Shown here: in pieces, positions 1-13,053 of the stretch | Position numbering within the stretch: position 1 is the first letter of the stretch | Layout: each line of letters opens with the position of its first letter | Assembly (NCBI GenBank): GCA_032622095.1 | Contig: CP136063.1 | Coordinates: 37,670,106-37,734,105, forward strand | DNA length: 64,000 bases | Direction: 5' to 3' | DNA from: Siphonodentalium dalli | Lineage: Eukaryota > Mollusca > Scaphopoda > Gadilida > Siphonodentaliidae | Notes under the pieces: generated by a model | What the model saw: only the letters and a program-made list of their open reading frames with translations | Told to the model about the DNA's origin: nothing | Database searches by the model: none | Program-made: the position numbers and the translations under genes

Positions 1-1640
1 CTCTCTCGTTCTTTTTCCGCGTCCCAGTATCTGGAGCTAAGTCCCTGGTAGTACTTTTCATAAGTAGCATAATCTTAGTCAAATGTTATACATCTTCCTC
101 CATCTTTTATTTCTGTGTTATATTTGTCCTTCTCCTCGAATGTTAACTTCTTTTTAATCAGTTTGTCCATGTTTAGAAAGTAATTGCGTTCGCTTACTTT
201 TCCACGCACATTATTTCCGTCAGAATTTGCAGTTACTACCACAAACCACAACAGGAATTATCTCAGTTTCGTCTATGACATCGAAAGTATCGTCAAACCC
301 GTCGAATTCAAAAACATCCATTTTAATCCAGCGTATAATATATTAAAATATATTAAAATAAAGTATAATCCATTTATAGTAATGTATTCCAAATATCAAT
401 AGAATAGGCTTTCCAGCTCCATTGGCTCGAGTTAATTAGTTTCGCATCAGTACATGTGGGAGCTAATGGAAACACGTCTGCTCGGTTCAACGACTTACAG
501 TTTATCAGATCATGTCTGACTTACAGTTTATGAGATCATGTCTGAATCTAAAACATACCCAAAGAAGGGGCGGTGCAGTTATGGTCCAACTTCACTCCCA
601 CTATCATGACACATGCCCACAAACTAGCACCGTGTGTATTGTTATGATCTGCTTGGATCTGTACGGTGAGACGACAGCTGGACGCCACCAGGACTGTTCT
701 TATTATCATGATCAAGGAGTGTGGGTACAATATGCATTATGGTATTCTACGCCTTAGCAGAAAGGCATCCGTCAAATGTTAGGCTTTCAATATTCGAAGC
801 CATATACAAAAGTTGTCCGGCTACGTCAGTACGTGAATATGTGAATTGATGAACCATACATGTATATTGAGAAGTGGCTGGATGGGAAGATCACCATATG
901 TACATTTTGTTATCCACATTAGATAACCAAATCTGATAAATACGCAGATAGAGATGTCCTTCTGAAAGCTAGTATACGCATCGACCGCACACCTTTTTAG
1001 TTTATCATGCAAGTTGACGCTCATATCCCATATGTAGCATCTAAATTATACCATAAGCTACCACGAATGAAGCTCGCCAAGAATAAGGATAATAATTCGA
1101 AGCTTCCGAGACAAACACTTGAGCTTGACACCGGCATATGTGTTGTTTGAAACATTCCGATTAGTGGGACCCTTCTACCAAAAAGTGTAGAAAACTGTGT
1201 TGGTGTGAGCTAAATATATTAATGTGACGACACGGATGTTGGTCCAGATAATGTTGAATGTGGAAAATCAGAATAAGCTTGTTTTGATTCTTGGAAGTCA
1301 TAATATGACTATTCGGCGCACCCATATACGGTTACGGCCATTAGTGGAGAATGGATTTTTAAATGGCACATCGCGACGACCTATGTTGAAACTCGTAGGC
1401 GACGACCTATGTTAAAACTAATAGATGGCTCATGTACCGTTTCGTCCAATCCATACATATTGATATTATGACAAAGAGTTGAAATTAGTATGAGACAATT
1501 TCGACTTCTTTTCAATTTCTGACTGTGATAGTTGGCCAAACTCAAATGAATACTTTATATCAATATTCCTTATGGATACTTTATATCAATGTTCCATATG
1601 GGTAGAACAATAACAATAACGCCCATAGTAAGATAGTAAA
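1..1640. other. No recognisable feature
   Basis: AT-rich anonymous DNA. Short open frames on both strands are of chance length and show no domain motif. I see no RNA gene and no clear repeat. Confidence 0.5.
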
Positions 1641-1659
1641 GGAATGTAAGCTTGTTTTC

Positions 1660-2035
1660 GAATTTCGGACGCCATTTAGGCCGCCATATTCGATTTGGAA
1701 AACAATTTCCTTCATCAGATTCAAGGTAATTACTTCACCTCAGCATTTACAACTCAACATGTGTGGAGTTTTATCGACAATAATGCCCAATGATGTGAAA
1801 ATGAGGGAATTTCGGTAATTTTTCAAAATTTGTCCGCCATTCTGGGCGCCATTTTGGATTTGGGGGACTTTTATTTAGATGTGATATAATGACAGTTCTT
1901 CGCCTCAGTGTTCCCAACTCACAATAGTAAGCAGGTGTAGAGTTGTCGTGACAATAAGTCTCACTTATGTTAAAATCAGCGATTTTTCTATTTCTGGTGG
2001 CCATTTTGGCCGCCATCTGGGATTTGGATAAATAT
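1660..2035. repeat. Diverged tandem repeat, unit about 170 bp
   Basis: A block of the form GCCATTTTGG...GATTTGG followed by AT-rich sequence recurs near 1,668, 1,840 and 2,000. Each copy has a cgccat/ccgccat core followed by gatttgg. The spacing is close to 165-170 bp. No coding potential is seen. Confidence 0.5.
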
Positions 2036-2050
2036 TCCCCAAGTCAGGTA

Positions 2051-3845
2051 TAAGAGGAATCCTAGCTCGAGTATCTCCTGCACATATATACGCATGGTTT
2101 TGTTATGATAGCAATAACATTCATTGATTAGAAATAGACATCGCGTTATTAGCGTCGATTTGGCTTTGACCGGATTATACCGATATTTGCGAAAACGTGA
2201 CATCGGACACATATATCCAGCAAGGAATGTATAGTATGATCCCCGTGTGCTCGCCAGTGGCTCTTCTAGGCGATAAATGTATAAAATCGCGTCAAGGTGC
2301 CAACATTTTCCCACAGAGACAAACGAAAGGTGGTGAAATGTCCGAAAAATAGCAAATTTTCATAACGAATCGAACGGAAACAAGACCGCATGTGACATCA
2401 TTTTTACTATAACGGCGACCAAAGTGACTGTTGCATATAAAAAACGGCCGCCATGATGGACACCATCTTGTCTGTTGTTAACAATCTAACAAAATTAGAG
2501 GATATATTAAGAAAGAAAATTAGTGGGTGTGAAGATGAGTCCTGGGGGTGCAGAGGTCTACCAATATCTCCTGGACTAATTCCATTGCCTTGAACTCGCT
2601 TCTGTGAATCTTTCCGAGGCTGGCGAAATTTCTAATAAATGCGTTTATGTCTCTTCGATAATTGCCTAATACAATTAAAGCGTGAAGTCGTCCATTTTTC
2701 CATGAAAAATCGTATTCTGGGACCACCCGGTTCGAGTTGTTTATTCTTTCCGACATCGTCATTTTTGTCACTCGAACTCACTCGATTAGGTGTCAATTTA
2801 ACCTTTGCAAGACCTTCTAAAATTATGTCTTCACTGCCCAGTGGTGCCCCAGGGTGTGGATTATGAGAAAAGATTTATTAGAAGTCATAATATATTTTGT
2901 ATTGCCCGGGAACAATACTTTTGAGTTGAATTCATTGATCGTTTTACGTTTCCGTTTTCGATGTATCGTTATGCCGCTATGTAATTAACGTACTTGCAGT
3001 AAATCGTACCTCTTGCTTTTGCATTAAATCAGACGTCTTGTATTACGTCCGTCATGAGCTATATTTCTAACTATGTCAACCATGCTGTAGGGAGGGCTTG
3101 TCGCGGAGGGGGGGGGGGGGGGTAAATACCTAGACATATATATGTCTACTCCTGTGCATATCACAGTGTAAAGGCCACACATAATATTCAAAATTATATA
3201 TGTGTTTGTGTGCCCAGCGTCATCAACTTAAAGGGAATGACGTCACACCGCGACATGGCTATACCAACATGGCCACACATGGTTACACAGCCTTTTATGG
3301 AATTCCCCCGTTTATTGATCTCTAATCTATATTCTCTGTTGAAACCAAATATTATCGCCTATGTCGACACATAATCATTATTCGAACAGCGCTGGTCCCT
3401 AGTATATAATAGTACTCACGTGCGTCCAAATAAGGCACACTATCCCACATCATGAACATCCTGTAAACAGATATATTCCTCATATATAAGTGGTGTCATT
3501 TGCAGAAGGATATTGTGACGAAAGGCTAGTATCATTCCTGGTTTAGTGGTCCTGCTAAGTTTTTTATATGCTGCATCGGAAACTAAACTTAGATGCTGAA
3601 CGTTCAGATAGATGGGAAAAAAATAAAATCGTATATTTAACTTTGAATTTCTGCTGGCGGCTATGCTTATTTAATGAATTTCGGGAGAAATCTATTGTCC
3701 ACTTCTAGAGTTCACACCCCATATCCATATAGTGTTTGGTGATTATCAAATGAGGGAAATTATCTGTTTGGTGCGCCAAAGTATTTAGTCATGCAAAGAG
3801 TAAATTCCAATATGGTGAATAGCTGCTTTCATTTTAAATGAAAAT
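2051..3845. other. No gene seen; contains a G15 homopolymer
   Basis: Anonymous DNA. A run of 15 G lies at 3,108-3,122. A perfect TGACGTCA octamer lies at 3,238-3,245, but without any gene context. No exon or element is recognised. Confidence 0.45.
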
Positions 3846-3851
3846 AAAATT

Positions 3852-4066
3852 ATTTTAGAGTAAGCCATTCTCTTCACACCTGTATATTCCTGCCATCTGA
3901 CCGGATACATAGTCATGCATAGTATAGCAAGTAATAACATCTCGATCGGCATCCATTGCATAAGCTACTGGAATTGTTTCCGCTCTCTCATTCGTAGCAG
4001 ACGACTTGGATATCGTTGACATTACATCAGTTTTTGTCATTTCTTGGTCTTCCCTCGGTTCGTCCT
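3852..4066 (-). CDS. Candidate 3'-terminal exon of an unknown gene
   Basis: On the minus strand an open frame of about 70 codons follows a good splice-acceptor context (pyrimidine-rich tract ending ATATCAG at about 4,067) and runs to a TAA near 3,855. The peptide is hydrophilic, starts DEPREDQEMTKTD and ends GIYRCEENGLL. It has a Tyr/Asp-rich stretch like the cytoplasmic tails of some invertebrate receptors, but I do not recognise a family. An ATG lies just upstream in the same frame (4,091), so a single-exon reading is also possible. A possible donor (CAG/GTGTGA) lies inside. The call rests on composition and the acceptor only. Confidence 0.3.
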
Positions 4067-4117
4067 GATATGGAGAAACAGAATAATTCATAGATTGAAC
4101 ATAAATTAACGATTGTG

Positions 4118-4372
4118 ATACAAGTTTACAGCTATAACTTCAGGATCGGGCTTCTAGTTTACAGCAATAAATTAATGGTCGGGATACTAGTTTACAATAC
4201 CTACTTGATCAGGATACTAGTTTACAGCAATATCGTAATGGTCGGGTTACTAAGTTTATAACAATACCCACTTGATCGGGATACTAGTTTACAGCAATAT
4301 CTTAATGGTTGGGATAGTAGTTTACAACATTACGTACTTGATAAGAATACTAGTTTACATCAATAGCTTATC
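4118..4372. repeat. Tandem repeat, sub-unit about 33 bp
   Basis: The motif GATACTAGTTTACA (with variants) recurs about seven times at roughly 33-bp spacing. It alternates with acaatac/agcaata segments, so a higher unit of about 65 bp is visible. Non-coding. Confidence 0.6.
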
Positions 4373-4374
4373 TC

Positions 4375-4470
4375 TTTGTAAGCATGTATTTTATAGTTAC
4401 CGGGTTATAAAATATTTGATATGACTCGAAGACTCATGTCCGGAAATGCTTCTTTCGATTAAGAGGGAGG
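4375..4470 (+). mobile_element. Fragment of a MITE-like TIR family
   Basis: The sequence around taccgggttataaaa, through gactcgaagactcatgtccgg, to the end at tctttcgattaa matches the outer repeat seen at 16.45-16.69 kb (opposite strand) and 17.57-17.70 kb. It is a terminal fragment only. Confidence 0.5.
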
Positions 4471-4976
4471 TAAAGTGGAAAATATATTATTTTTCTCCCA
4501 TAGGGTTTCCATGTTAAAAATTTGAGTCAAAATCCTGACTTCATAAATTTTAGTACAGAATCTCTGAATGTACCTTCATGTAATTCCTGACTCCATCTAG
4601 TGACAAGGCGTCGTAGATTTTCGAAAAACGTACACATTATCGAAATATCACACTTCAAAACACATTACGAGCAACATAAATTTGGAAATTCTGTCAGCCA
4701 TTGGTGGAGTTATCGTTCCTGTGTTGAAAAATGTGCTTATTTTACGATGTTGAAAATAAAACGAACTGACTGTTATGACAAGTTGTCATTGACAACACAT
4801 GGTCCATAACACAATTGGATAATCGTTTGTTGAATAAAACTGTATTGTTTTCATAAGCGATCGCGCCATCGATTACTTACAGTCGGCATCAAGTTTTACA
4901 AAAAATCTCGAAGGAATTCGATGTAAACATTGACAAGCTATGGAATAAACATATCACTCCGCCGAAATAGTTCGGA

Positions 4977-7800
4977 ATATATATATATACTAGCAGGGTT
5001 ACCCGGCGTTGCCCAGGTTAATGTATGCTGTGGATATTTGTTGGGAATAGAGAATGCTCTTGCTTAAAGTGTTATACGTTTTATCTTAAACTGTATATTC
5101 AAATAGCATCACAAAACATGATTATTACAGTCATGGAATATAAGTAGTGGCCCACCTTGTCAATTGTCATTCTCTTTATCACGATTAATCTGTTCCACCA
5201 ATAATGAAGTATACATTAGACGTTATAATATGATACATGAACATCATAAACACATTAGTTCGATAAAAGATGATAATTGGGTTTACATATTGAGATGTAG
5301 CAATCAATCTAGTGGGTTGGACTAAGATCTCGAGGACACCTGGCTATCATATCTCCATGAAGATACAGATGTTTCAAAGAAATTTCCAGGTGCTCCTCTG
5401 TTCATGGTGCTATATATTGGCTAAATAATCTTAGTTTAAACGAACTGTTGCTGCGCAGATATATCAGCTACATGTGACAGGCACAGAGCGAGATTTTGAG
5501 TTGTTTATGTCAGTCGATGAGTCTGTTCTAAAAACTCTTGTCAGATGTCAGTATTGGTAGGATCCTGAAAAGTCTTGTGCTACTAACTGCATTTTCTTGT
5601 ATATCAGAAGAAACTATATTTGACTGCACACTGTGACCACTATTTTTGAACAGGCCTTCCATATCTCTTGACAAATTGTAACTTTTTGTGGAAACTGTAT
5701 TGAATGGAACAGACTAAATTTTGTTATTATATATATGCAATCCTCTGACGGTTCGAGGTCTCTCAGTTTGAACGAATATATGTATCTCTTCAATAGAATG
5801 ATAAATATACGTTTAATGATTCTTCTAGTTATCTCTTTTTGCTAGCTCATTGTGTGAATGCCTTGATTGCCATTCCCATATAAATATGACTGTTAAGAAG
5901 ATATAATTGTTCAAGTGACTTATGTGGGTCACCATATGTCGGGATTGTGAAATGTGAACGCCCAACTACTTAACATGATATGGAGATGGCATGGTGACTG
6001 TATATAACTTATATGTGGATATCGGCGAATAGCAATCTTATCAATAATAGTGCACATCCGCTCGCCATCCGTGACGCAAACGACACCAAATGTGATTTAA
6101 TTCATGGTATATCATTAGAGAAAAACGTGTAAGAATTTGGTGGAATTTGGTTTATTAAATCAATTGTTGATGCAACGCTGACTCGAACAACGCCATATTG
6201 CGAAGGCGATTATGTATTCGTTTGGTGGAAATCAGCGACAAAACTATTTCACCATATTTTAAATATTTCCCCTCCCACCAACAGCGTCATTTTAGAAAAA
6301 TTTAACCCGCACCATTGTCTTCCTAGTAAAAAGTTACCCCTCTTAGAACGCCTTGGTGCCATCTCGATTGTACCGTGTGAAGTTATATATAGAATGCACA
6401 CAGACAGACAAAAAGACAGACAGACAGCACGATTTTATTTCTTGTATCATTTGAGAAGAACGTGTCTGAATTTGATGGTAATTGGTAGTAAAAATATTTT
6501 GTATCAGTTTTGGTGACCCTCCCGTCCCTATTTCGGACTCAAGCTGCACACACTAAGACTCATTAGAGATTAGAGATGCATATATATGAAATTGGTGAAA
6601 ATTGGCGAGTATACAAATTCGTATCAAATTTAAGGTCCCCATATCTCTCACCCATAGGGCACCAATTTGGTGTATCTAAACCACACGATAAGATTCCTCG
6701 TATCACGGAGAAGAATATGTATCTGGTGGAAATCGGCACTAAACATATAGATATAATGTTTTGTGTCCCTCTCATCTCTATACACCACTGACTTGAATGG
6801 CCCCACTTGTGACACCCTTGAACCACACGATTACACTCCTGATATCATGGAGATGATTGTTTATAAGTTTGGTGATAATCGGCGACTAAACAATTTTTTT
6901 ATCAAATTTGGTGCCAATCCCTCCCCTCTCCATCTCTCTACCAAACAGCACCACTATGGCGTCTTTAAATCACGATTAGATTCCTCGTATCATGGATAAG
7001 AACGTGTATCAATTTGGTGGAAATTGGCGCAAAAAAAATTGTGCATAAATTTTGGTGCCCCTGTCCCTTTCAACGCAACCCTGACTCGAATGAGGCCACA
7101 TTTGACAGATAAAAGCCACACCATTAGACTCCTCATACCATGGGGATGATTTTGTATAAGTGTGGTGGCAATCGGCGACTTATTATCAAATTTAGTGCCC
7201 ACCCCCTCCCAATCTATATCCAAAAACAACAATTTGGCGTTGTTAAATCTCACAATTAGATTCATTGTATCATGAAGAAGAATATATATCAATTTGGTGG
7301 AAATCGGCGCTAAAATTAGTTTTATCAATTTTGGTGCCCCTCTCCCCTTCCGTTCATTCCTGACTCAAACGACGCCACTTTTGACATATTTAAACCACAC
7401 CGTTGGATTCTTCATATAATGGGGATGATTATATGTAAGTTTCGTGGCAATCGGCGACAGAAAAACAAATCGGCCCCCCCCCTTCCGGGCACCCCAGCGC
7501 GAACGGCGCGACTTTTGCCATATTTAAACCACACCATTAGATTCCTCATATTATGGGGATGATATATATAAGTTTGGTGGCAATCGGCGACAAATTTTTG
7601 TTCTGCCCCTCCCCCTTTTCTGCCCCTGACAACAACGGCGTCACTTTAGAAAATTCTAACCCCGACCATTATCTTTCTCGTAAAAAGCTACTCCTAGTAG
7701 ACCCCTTTGGCATCATCTAGATGGTCCCCTGTAAATTTCTATAGAACACAGACAGACAGACAGACAGACATTCGCAAATATAGATATAGATACGATATTA
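4977..7800 (+). mobile_element. Dispersed repeat starting TACTAGCAGGGTTACCCGGC
   Basis: The left boundary is an (AT)n tract followed by TACTAGCAGGGTTACCCGGC. The right boundary is an (ACAG)n run at 7,748-7,770 followed by an ATAGATATAGATA tail. The second half (about 6,180-7,640) consists of roughly ten diverged copies of a 130-150-bp unit. Its core reads aaaccacac.attagattcctc...atcatgg, then tttggtggaaatcggcgac, then a C-rich stretch. A first (ACAG)n tract at 6,400-6,425 suggests nested or merged copies. There is no coding sequence. Repeats with such CCCGGC-start and (ACAG)n-tail organisation are widespread in invertebrates. I cannot assign the superfamily from sequence alone. Confidence 0.55.
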
Positions 7801-8570
7801 AATAATAATATCACATAATACGTAATGTTAATGTCAAATACTTACACCATATAGCAGAACAACTACACCTCGCCATTATTAAATGTTTATATCATCTTTC
7901 TTGAATGGTTTAAAATACCGACCGCGTGATTGAAATTGGCGTAGTTACATATAACGTGGTTGTTCGGTGACTTCCGCCTACCTGATAAATTCTCCCCGCG
8001 AAATAAACTTCAATCTAATAAATTGTCAACGTTTGACCGGTAAGGAATCAATATATTGATACAACATAGTATATACGTGTGTGTTAGATGCAGCAGAAAG
8101 TTATTGACGATCGCTTTATTGATCGACACGTACAGCTGAAGATCGCAAAGGGAATTTCTTGTTTATTTTCAGCCGAAATCGAAACTCACGATTAAAGTAA
8201 ACAGGAAGTATGAAAAGCTATTTCGCTGTGCATGGTATTTGGGACTGTACATTTTTGCATACATGTATTATTGATAGTAAAGTGGTGCTCCATAGTTTTC
8301 TGAAATAGTTCTTGCAAATGGATGTCTTTTTGGGTGGTTTGTTTACATATGTTAAGTTCAAATTTCTGGAGTTTTAGGTTTGAAACTAGGAAATCTGCTA
8401 CGCGTTGTCACTGCATGGGAGTATTAGCTACATGTTGATACCTCCTGTTGGCTATTTTATATTCTTACCAGTGAGTATTTTCGTTTAAAAAAATTCGTGT
8501 TGGTTTGACGTTCAAATGCATCTTTTTAGGAATGACAAATTGATTGCTTATCAGATATACTTAATCTTGG
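7801..8570. other. No recognisable feature
   Basis: AT-rich anonymous DNA without ORF, RNA or repeat signal. Confidence 0.45.
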
Positions 8571-8579
8571 ATTAATGTA

Positions 8580-9030
8580 GTATGTCTATGAACAAATATA
8601 TTTTTCATTTTTTGGTCTTTTGAAACAAAAATACATGGATTTCAATCGGTCCCCATTTCTGGAATTGTGCCACTTTACCTCCCTCTTAATATTGATTTTT
8701 TTCGAATATATTTTGGTCTAAAAGGGTGTGGTTGTTTAGCTAACAATAGTGGTTACTGTTAATAGAGACCAAAATTTGTATTGTGTAATTTTGTCACAAA
8801 TAGACGTTAATTAGACTCATTATCGCTTATAATCAATCAATCTGGGACATTAGACGTTCGTTACGTAGATATAATGGTCTGTTCTAAAATAGACAAATAA
8901 AGTATCCCAATTAGTCATCTCATTTCATAATAAAATATTCGAAATAAAATCAATAGTTCATAGTTATTATTTTATTCCCACGCAACTATTTCAAATATGT
9001 TATTTAAAGAGATAATTCATAATTATGAAA
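8580..9030. mobile_element. MITE-like element, short copy 1
   Basis: The left part (about 8,690-8,890: ttggtctaaaagggtgtggt ... aatctgggacattagacgtt) is a direct copy of 17,660-17,830 and is inverted relative to 16,230-16,450. The right part (8,925-9,020: aaaatattcgaaataaaatc ... cacgcaactatttcaaa) is the inverted terminal segment also seen at 17,935-18,050. The two ends resemble each other as inverted repeats. Non-coding; the exact tips are not defined. Confidence 0.5.
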
Positions 9031-9540
9031 TCTAAATCATCGCATATTGTCTATAATAAACTAGTGCGGACAAAGTGAAACAACCTGAATGGTTGTTGAA
9101 TGTTTCTGGCGTTTCATGAACTTCAAGTGCACCACAAGGTGTAAATGGACGTCTCCTCTCTGGCTGTCGTACTTATTCGAAAATTAAAATGGCGACCATA
9201 TGGAAAGACATCTTTTTTTTTATACCCGTGTATGTAAGTTATACATAACATTGTTCAATGTCAATTTAATCTTGGTTGCGTTCCTCATATATACATATGT
9301 GTGGACTTGTATAACTTAGGGAAACTTTTGAGATTGTTTGTCTATAAGTTCGCCAATGAGAATGAAATGCCATACCACATATACATTAGTTGTCTTGTTT
9401 CCTGGTCGTATTTTTCACATAGTGCTACTGTGAAACCAATCTAAATAACCATGTCTATATAGTACAACCAATAAAATGCATATATTCATCCCTGCAGATC
9501 AATCTGATCGAGATTATACAAAACTCAATTAAAAGATTTA
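9031..9540. other. No recognisable feature
   Basis: Anonymous AT-rich sequence between two copies of the MITE-like family. Confidence 0.4.
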
Positions 9541-9759
9541 AATAACAAATTTGAAATAGTTGTGTGGGTATAAAATAATAAATATGAACTGAAGACCCCT
9601 GTCCAGAAAGGCTTCTATCAATTAATATTTATTCTATTTCGAATATTTTATTGTGACCGTTTATTTGTCTATTTTTAGAACAGACCATTCGGGTGATACC
9701 ATATAGCTATATAGAGCATTAGGATACGTTCATCCGCTGGTAATATTGCACTGCAAACT

Positions 9760-9811
9760 GCAAAAATGCCAGCTACAAAGGTTGTTTTGTTTTGTTAGCT
9801 GGCATTTTTGC
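9760..9811. repeat. Perfect 16-bp hairpin at the left inner end
   Basis: GCAAAAATGCCAGCTA at 9,760-9,775 is repeated as its exact reverse complement at 9,796-9,811, with a 20-bp T/G-rich loop. The same motif occurs once at 16,148-16,163 in inverted orientation. Confidence 0.7.
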
Positions 9812-10039
9812 CAGCTACCGACTTGCTCGTGCTGGGTTGTGGTTGGTCGTCAACAATTAACGGTGATATATGATAACGGTGTATACCTCTCTGCCGGTGG
9901 CCATAACACAAGGCCACTAACAATAATTGATTGTGTCTGTACCGTCCTTGATACGATCGAATGGGATCGGGGTGTGTCTCATACACACTTAATTATACAT
10001 GTGTACGGATATCCGTTATATGAGAATATGGTGATATGG

Positions 10040-10498
10040 CGTGATACAAAGAGTATCAACAATGATGCTTCCCGAGTCATAAATGTGGGAGTACAAAGGG
10101 TAGCAACTGTGGGGTACAAGGAACATCTAAAAATGAACATGTTAACCGTTGAACAGCGGATTAACCAAAGAAAGCTGTTACTAATGAAGAATATTTTGGA
10201 CTCAAAGGCTCCCAAATATCTCTCTGAACACTTTACCAGAGTTAGCTCTTATTGCAGCTATGAATTAAGATCAGGGCAACAACAGATTACAATCCCTCAT
10301 GTAGCTCCTTTTGGCTCGGACAGTTTCTGTTATACAGGAATAGTACTCTGGAATGATTTTCTAACCAAATTGATCCCAAAGGTAACAACACAGTTTGGAC
10401 CAAGGCTATTCACTCAGAGTATTTTAATAGATATAAACAATCTGAAAGTTGTATCTATAAGTACTATTAACAAAGTAGGTGATTGTGTAGTTCCATGA
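10040..10498 (+). pseudogene. LINE ORF2 C-terminal fragment (CR1/Jockey-like)
   Basis: The last ~150 codons of the frame that opens at 9,746 match the region after the fingers/palm of non-LTR reverse transcriptases. They contain a LTVEQRINQRKLLLMKNILD segment, then APKYLSEHF, an SYELRS box, and the terminal YTGIVLWNDF block. In the family this is (K)LL..ILN..AP.YL...F, Y.(T)RS and F.Y.G..LWN.LP. The RT catalytic core (YADD) is absent, so this is a 5'-truncated, non-functional remnant. The first ~95 codons of the same open frame are unrelated repeat sequence read through by chance. The stop is at 10,496-10,498. Confidence 0.65.
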
Positions 10499-10509
10499 TT
10501 CACTTAGGA

Positions 10510-11565
10510 GAGTTTGCTCTGTATATAACTTTTATTTAATGACTAGAGTGAGGGTAGCCTTTGATTGTGGTGTCGTTGTACGTGATCGAACGGTGTCACC
10601 CAGGTCGAAGGGAATAACATCACCTAACTGTCAATGGTACACTGCGATAAGTTGGTGCTAGCATTATCATCACCACATAGCCACTGAACCTACATAGTAA
10701 CCAAAGACACCCTCTCACCTATTTTAATCGATATATCTCACCAGTGTTTTTTAACTCTAGTGGAAAAGATGTGCCGTTTAGCTCACTGTCAGCTATCGTG
10801 ACTTTAATTTCAACATACCATTTGCATTTCATTTGTTAAATAAAACATAATATATTTTAAAACCAGTAGTTTGTTATGGTAGGAAGCGTATGAGTGTGTT
10901 CCGGTATCTCATGTGAATCCATTGGGGACCATAATGGAAATAAATGGTCTTAGGACTGTTTTCTTATGCTATCCCCGATCGTTTTTGGTCCTGTTTATTT
11001 TCATCTATACATGAAGGTTGTCCTACACCAATATGTGTATTAAAGACCATTAAACGTATCGTATCTTATAGCTATAGCGGAGGTGGTGGCAGGACTCACT
11101 ATGAGCATCCACGCATTGCTTCAAATGGGCTTACTTCAGTGAGCGTGTACAAATTCTCAATTGTTATCGGAATGGTCATATATCGATCAGAATGGCACAT
11201 TGAGATATCACTCAATTCAGATATCGATGTAATTGTAGTGGTTTAAAAGTAACTGCCTGTGTCGTGGTGTGGGGTCTAACAGTAGGGATAATGGGATGTT
11301 AGTCTTTGGCATTGATAAAGAATATATGGGCCTATATAATTATTCATGCCATTTGAATAACAATATATTGTGTGCTTTTGATTAACTTGTGTTACTATTT
11401 ATTTGATTTCTTTGTTTTGTTTAACATCAGCACCACGTACCCCCCCCCGTTTTTCTTAACTTATTGTTTTGCGTAACATGAAGACTAACGAGTTTGTGAC
11501 TAAAATTATTGGAATGACAAGTTTGGAGTTTGGGATGATACCCGGGAAGATTTGAATTCGCCGGT
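10510..11565. other. No recognisable feature
   Basis: Anonymous DNA inside the composite block, up to the LTR-element target site. A 100-codon open frame at 10,944-11,246 shows no motif and is probably chance. Confidence 0.4.
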
Positions 11566-11569
11566 TATC

Positions 11570-12038
11570 TGTGAGGTAATGAACACATAGATATATATAT
11601 AGGTACAAGTCTTTATTACGTCGTGAATAAGATACAAGCAGCATATACAAATGTGATAATCAAGTCGCCGCGAAGTAAGGTCCCCGAATGGGTGATGACT
11701 GGTGTGAGTGATGCCTGGAGAGGTGTACGAACCTCGAGATGAGATGAGTCTAGTGAAAGCATGATGTGATGGGATGTGGCTGTTTCTTATATACTATTTG
11801 GGATGCATATTAGATGAGGTGTTTGGCAATACACGTCGGGATTGGTTCCGCCGTTATGGTCATTTCCCTTGACCATATTTGGGAGTCATCTTCATTGTGT
11901 GTATGTCTTCGCTGGGAGTAAGACGTGTGAGGTTTCGTTAAGAACCGAACACGAATATTTGAGTTTGGGGTTCTATATATTGGGACATTCGTATAGTTTG
12001 AATAAAGTTGTGAGATTGTAATGGGGCGTTATGTTACA
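11570..12038 (-). repeat. 3' LTR of the gag-only element
   Basis: On plus it reads TGTGAGGTAATGAACAC ... GGGGCGTTATGTTACA, giving TG...CA ends with a 5-bp imperfect TGTGA/TTACA inverted repeat. It differs from the partner LTR by a shorter TA run and a few substitutions. It is preceded by target duplication TATC. Confidence 0.9.
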
Positions 12039-12041
12039 TAT

Positions 12042-12057
12042 GTCCCCCCCCCCACCC
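12042..12057 (-). promoter_or_regulatory. Polypurine tract
   Basis: The minus strand carries an almost pure G tract (GGGTGGGGGGG type) directly upstream of the 3' LTR, the expected plus-strand priming site. It fixes the element's orientation. Confidence 0.7.
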
Positions 12058-12059
12058 GT

Positions 12060-13050
12060 GTAAGATTTTTAGCGCAGCGGAAAATCTGATGTAATATCAA
12101 AATTATGGACATAACTGGGGTATTTGTGATCGCGTAATGTGGATGAGGCTAAATGAAGTGTAATGGCATGGTGAAAGTATAGTAAGTCGATCGATACATT
12201 GTAAAATTTATTGGGGTGAAGGTATGACTAATACATGTGGAACAATGTTGTTTTAAAATGATAATACGCAATATTATGAGATTATGAAATAAATGGTTGG
12301 AAAAGCATATATGGGTTGGTATATAAAATGATCGTACATGCAGTCATAATGCGTGCTAGATTGATATGTAGGATAAGGTATGATGATAGCATATAGAGAT
12401 ACAAGTATGAGAAGTAATGAATATAACAATACAGTAATAGTGCATAGTATGTTTTGTAAAGGAACTTATGGTACATATACGTACATTGGTGATATGTTAT
12501 ATAAATGCATGTTGTATTGTAAATAAAATCATGATGATCTGTATACATTTGTAATTTTGGTTATGAGAGACCAAATGTTTCACATCTGCCGTCAATTGCA
12601 CAGGGAAATTGTTGAGAGCATGATATCAGAGGTGAAATATTGCTTGGAGTGTGGCATATGATGTTAGCGCTGTGAATTGGATGGGGAGAGAAGGAAACTT
12701 TAAGTCAAGAAGAGATAAAATAGGCTTATTGGGAATATTATGAAACATGGTTATCATAGGAAGACACCTGTTATTGCAGTTGGTGGTATGTTTGGCCGGC
12801 CTGTAGCGTGGAAGATTAAGTGGGCGCCGCGTGCGGTAATTAATATATCGTTGTGTTTGACACTGTGATGGGAGCGTGGGGTAATGATTAATGGGCTGCA
12901 GCTGTGAATTATAGACTCTATGCTTTTGAGATTCGTATGTTCGATTCGATCTGGCATATCTATGATTGTGGCCGTCTATGGTGCTAATTTGATGCGTAAT
13001 TGGACTCATTGCCTTGTGTCTACTTGGGGTTAAATTTGTGTAGGAATGAG
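12060..13050 (-). other. 3' non-coding part of the gag-only element (pol missing)
   Basis: About 1 kb between the gag stop and the 3' LTR. Open frames here (for example minus 12,626-13,009) have low complexity and carry no DSG, YxDD or DDE motif. This is where pol would lie in an autonomous relative. Confidence 0.6.
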
Positions 13051-13053
13051 TCC

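Noticed and set aside
12282-13009. Minus-strand frames of 67-127 codons between gag and 3' LTR as a degenerate pol
   Set aside because: No DSG, YxDD, RNase H or DDE motif in any frame; composition is low complexity.
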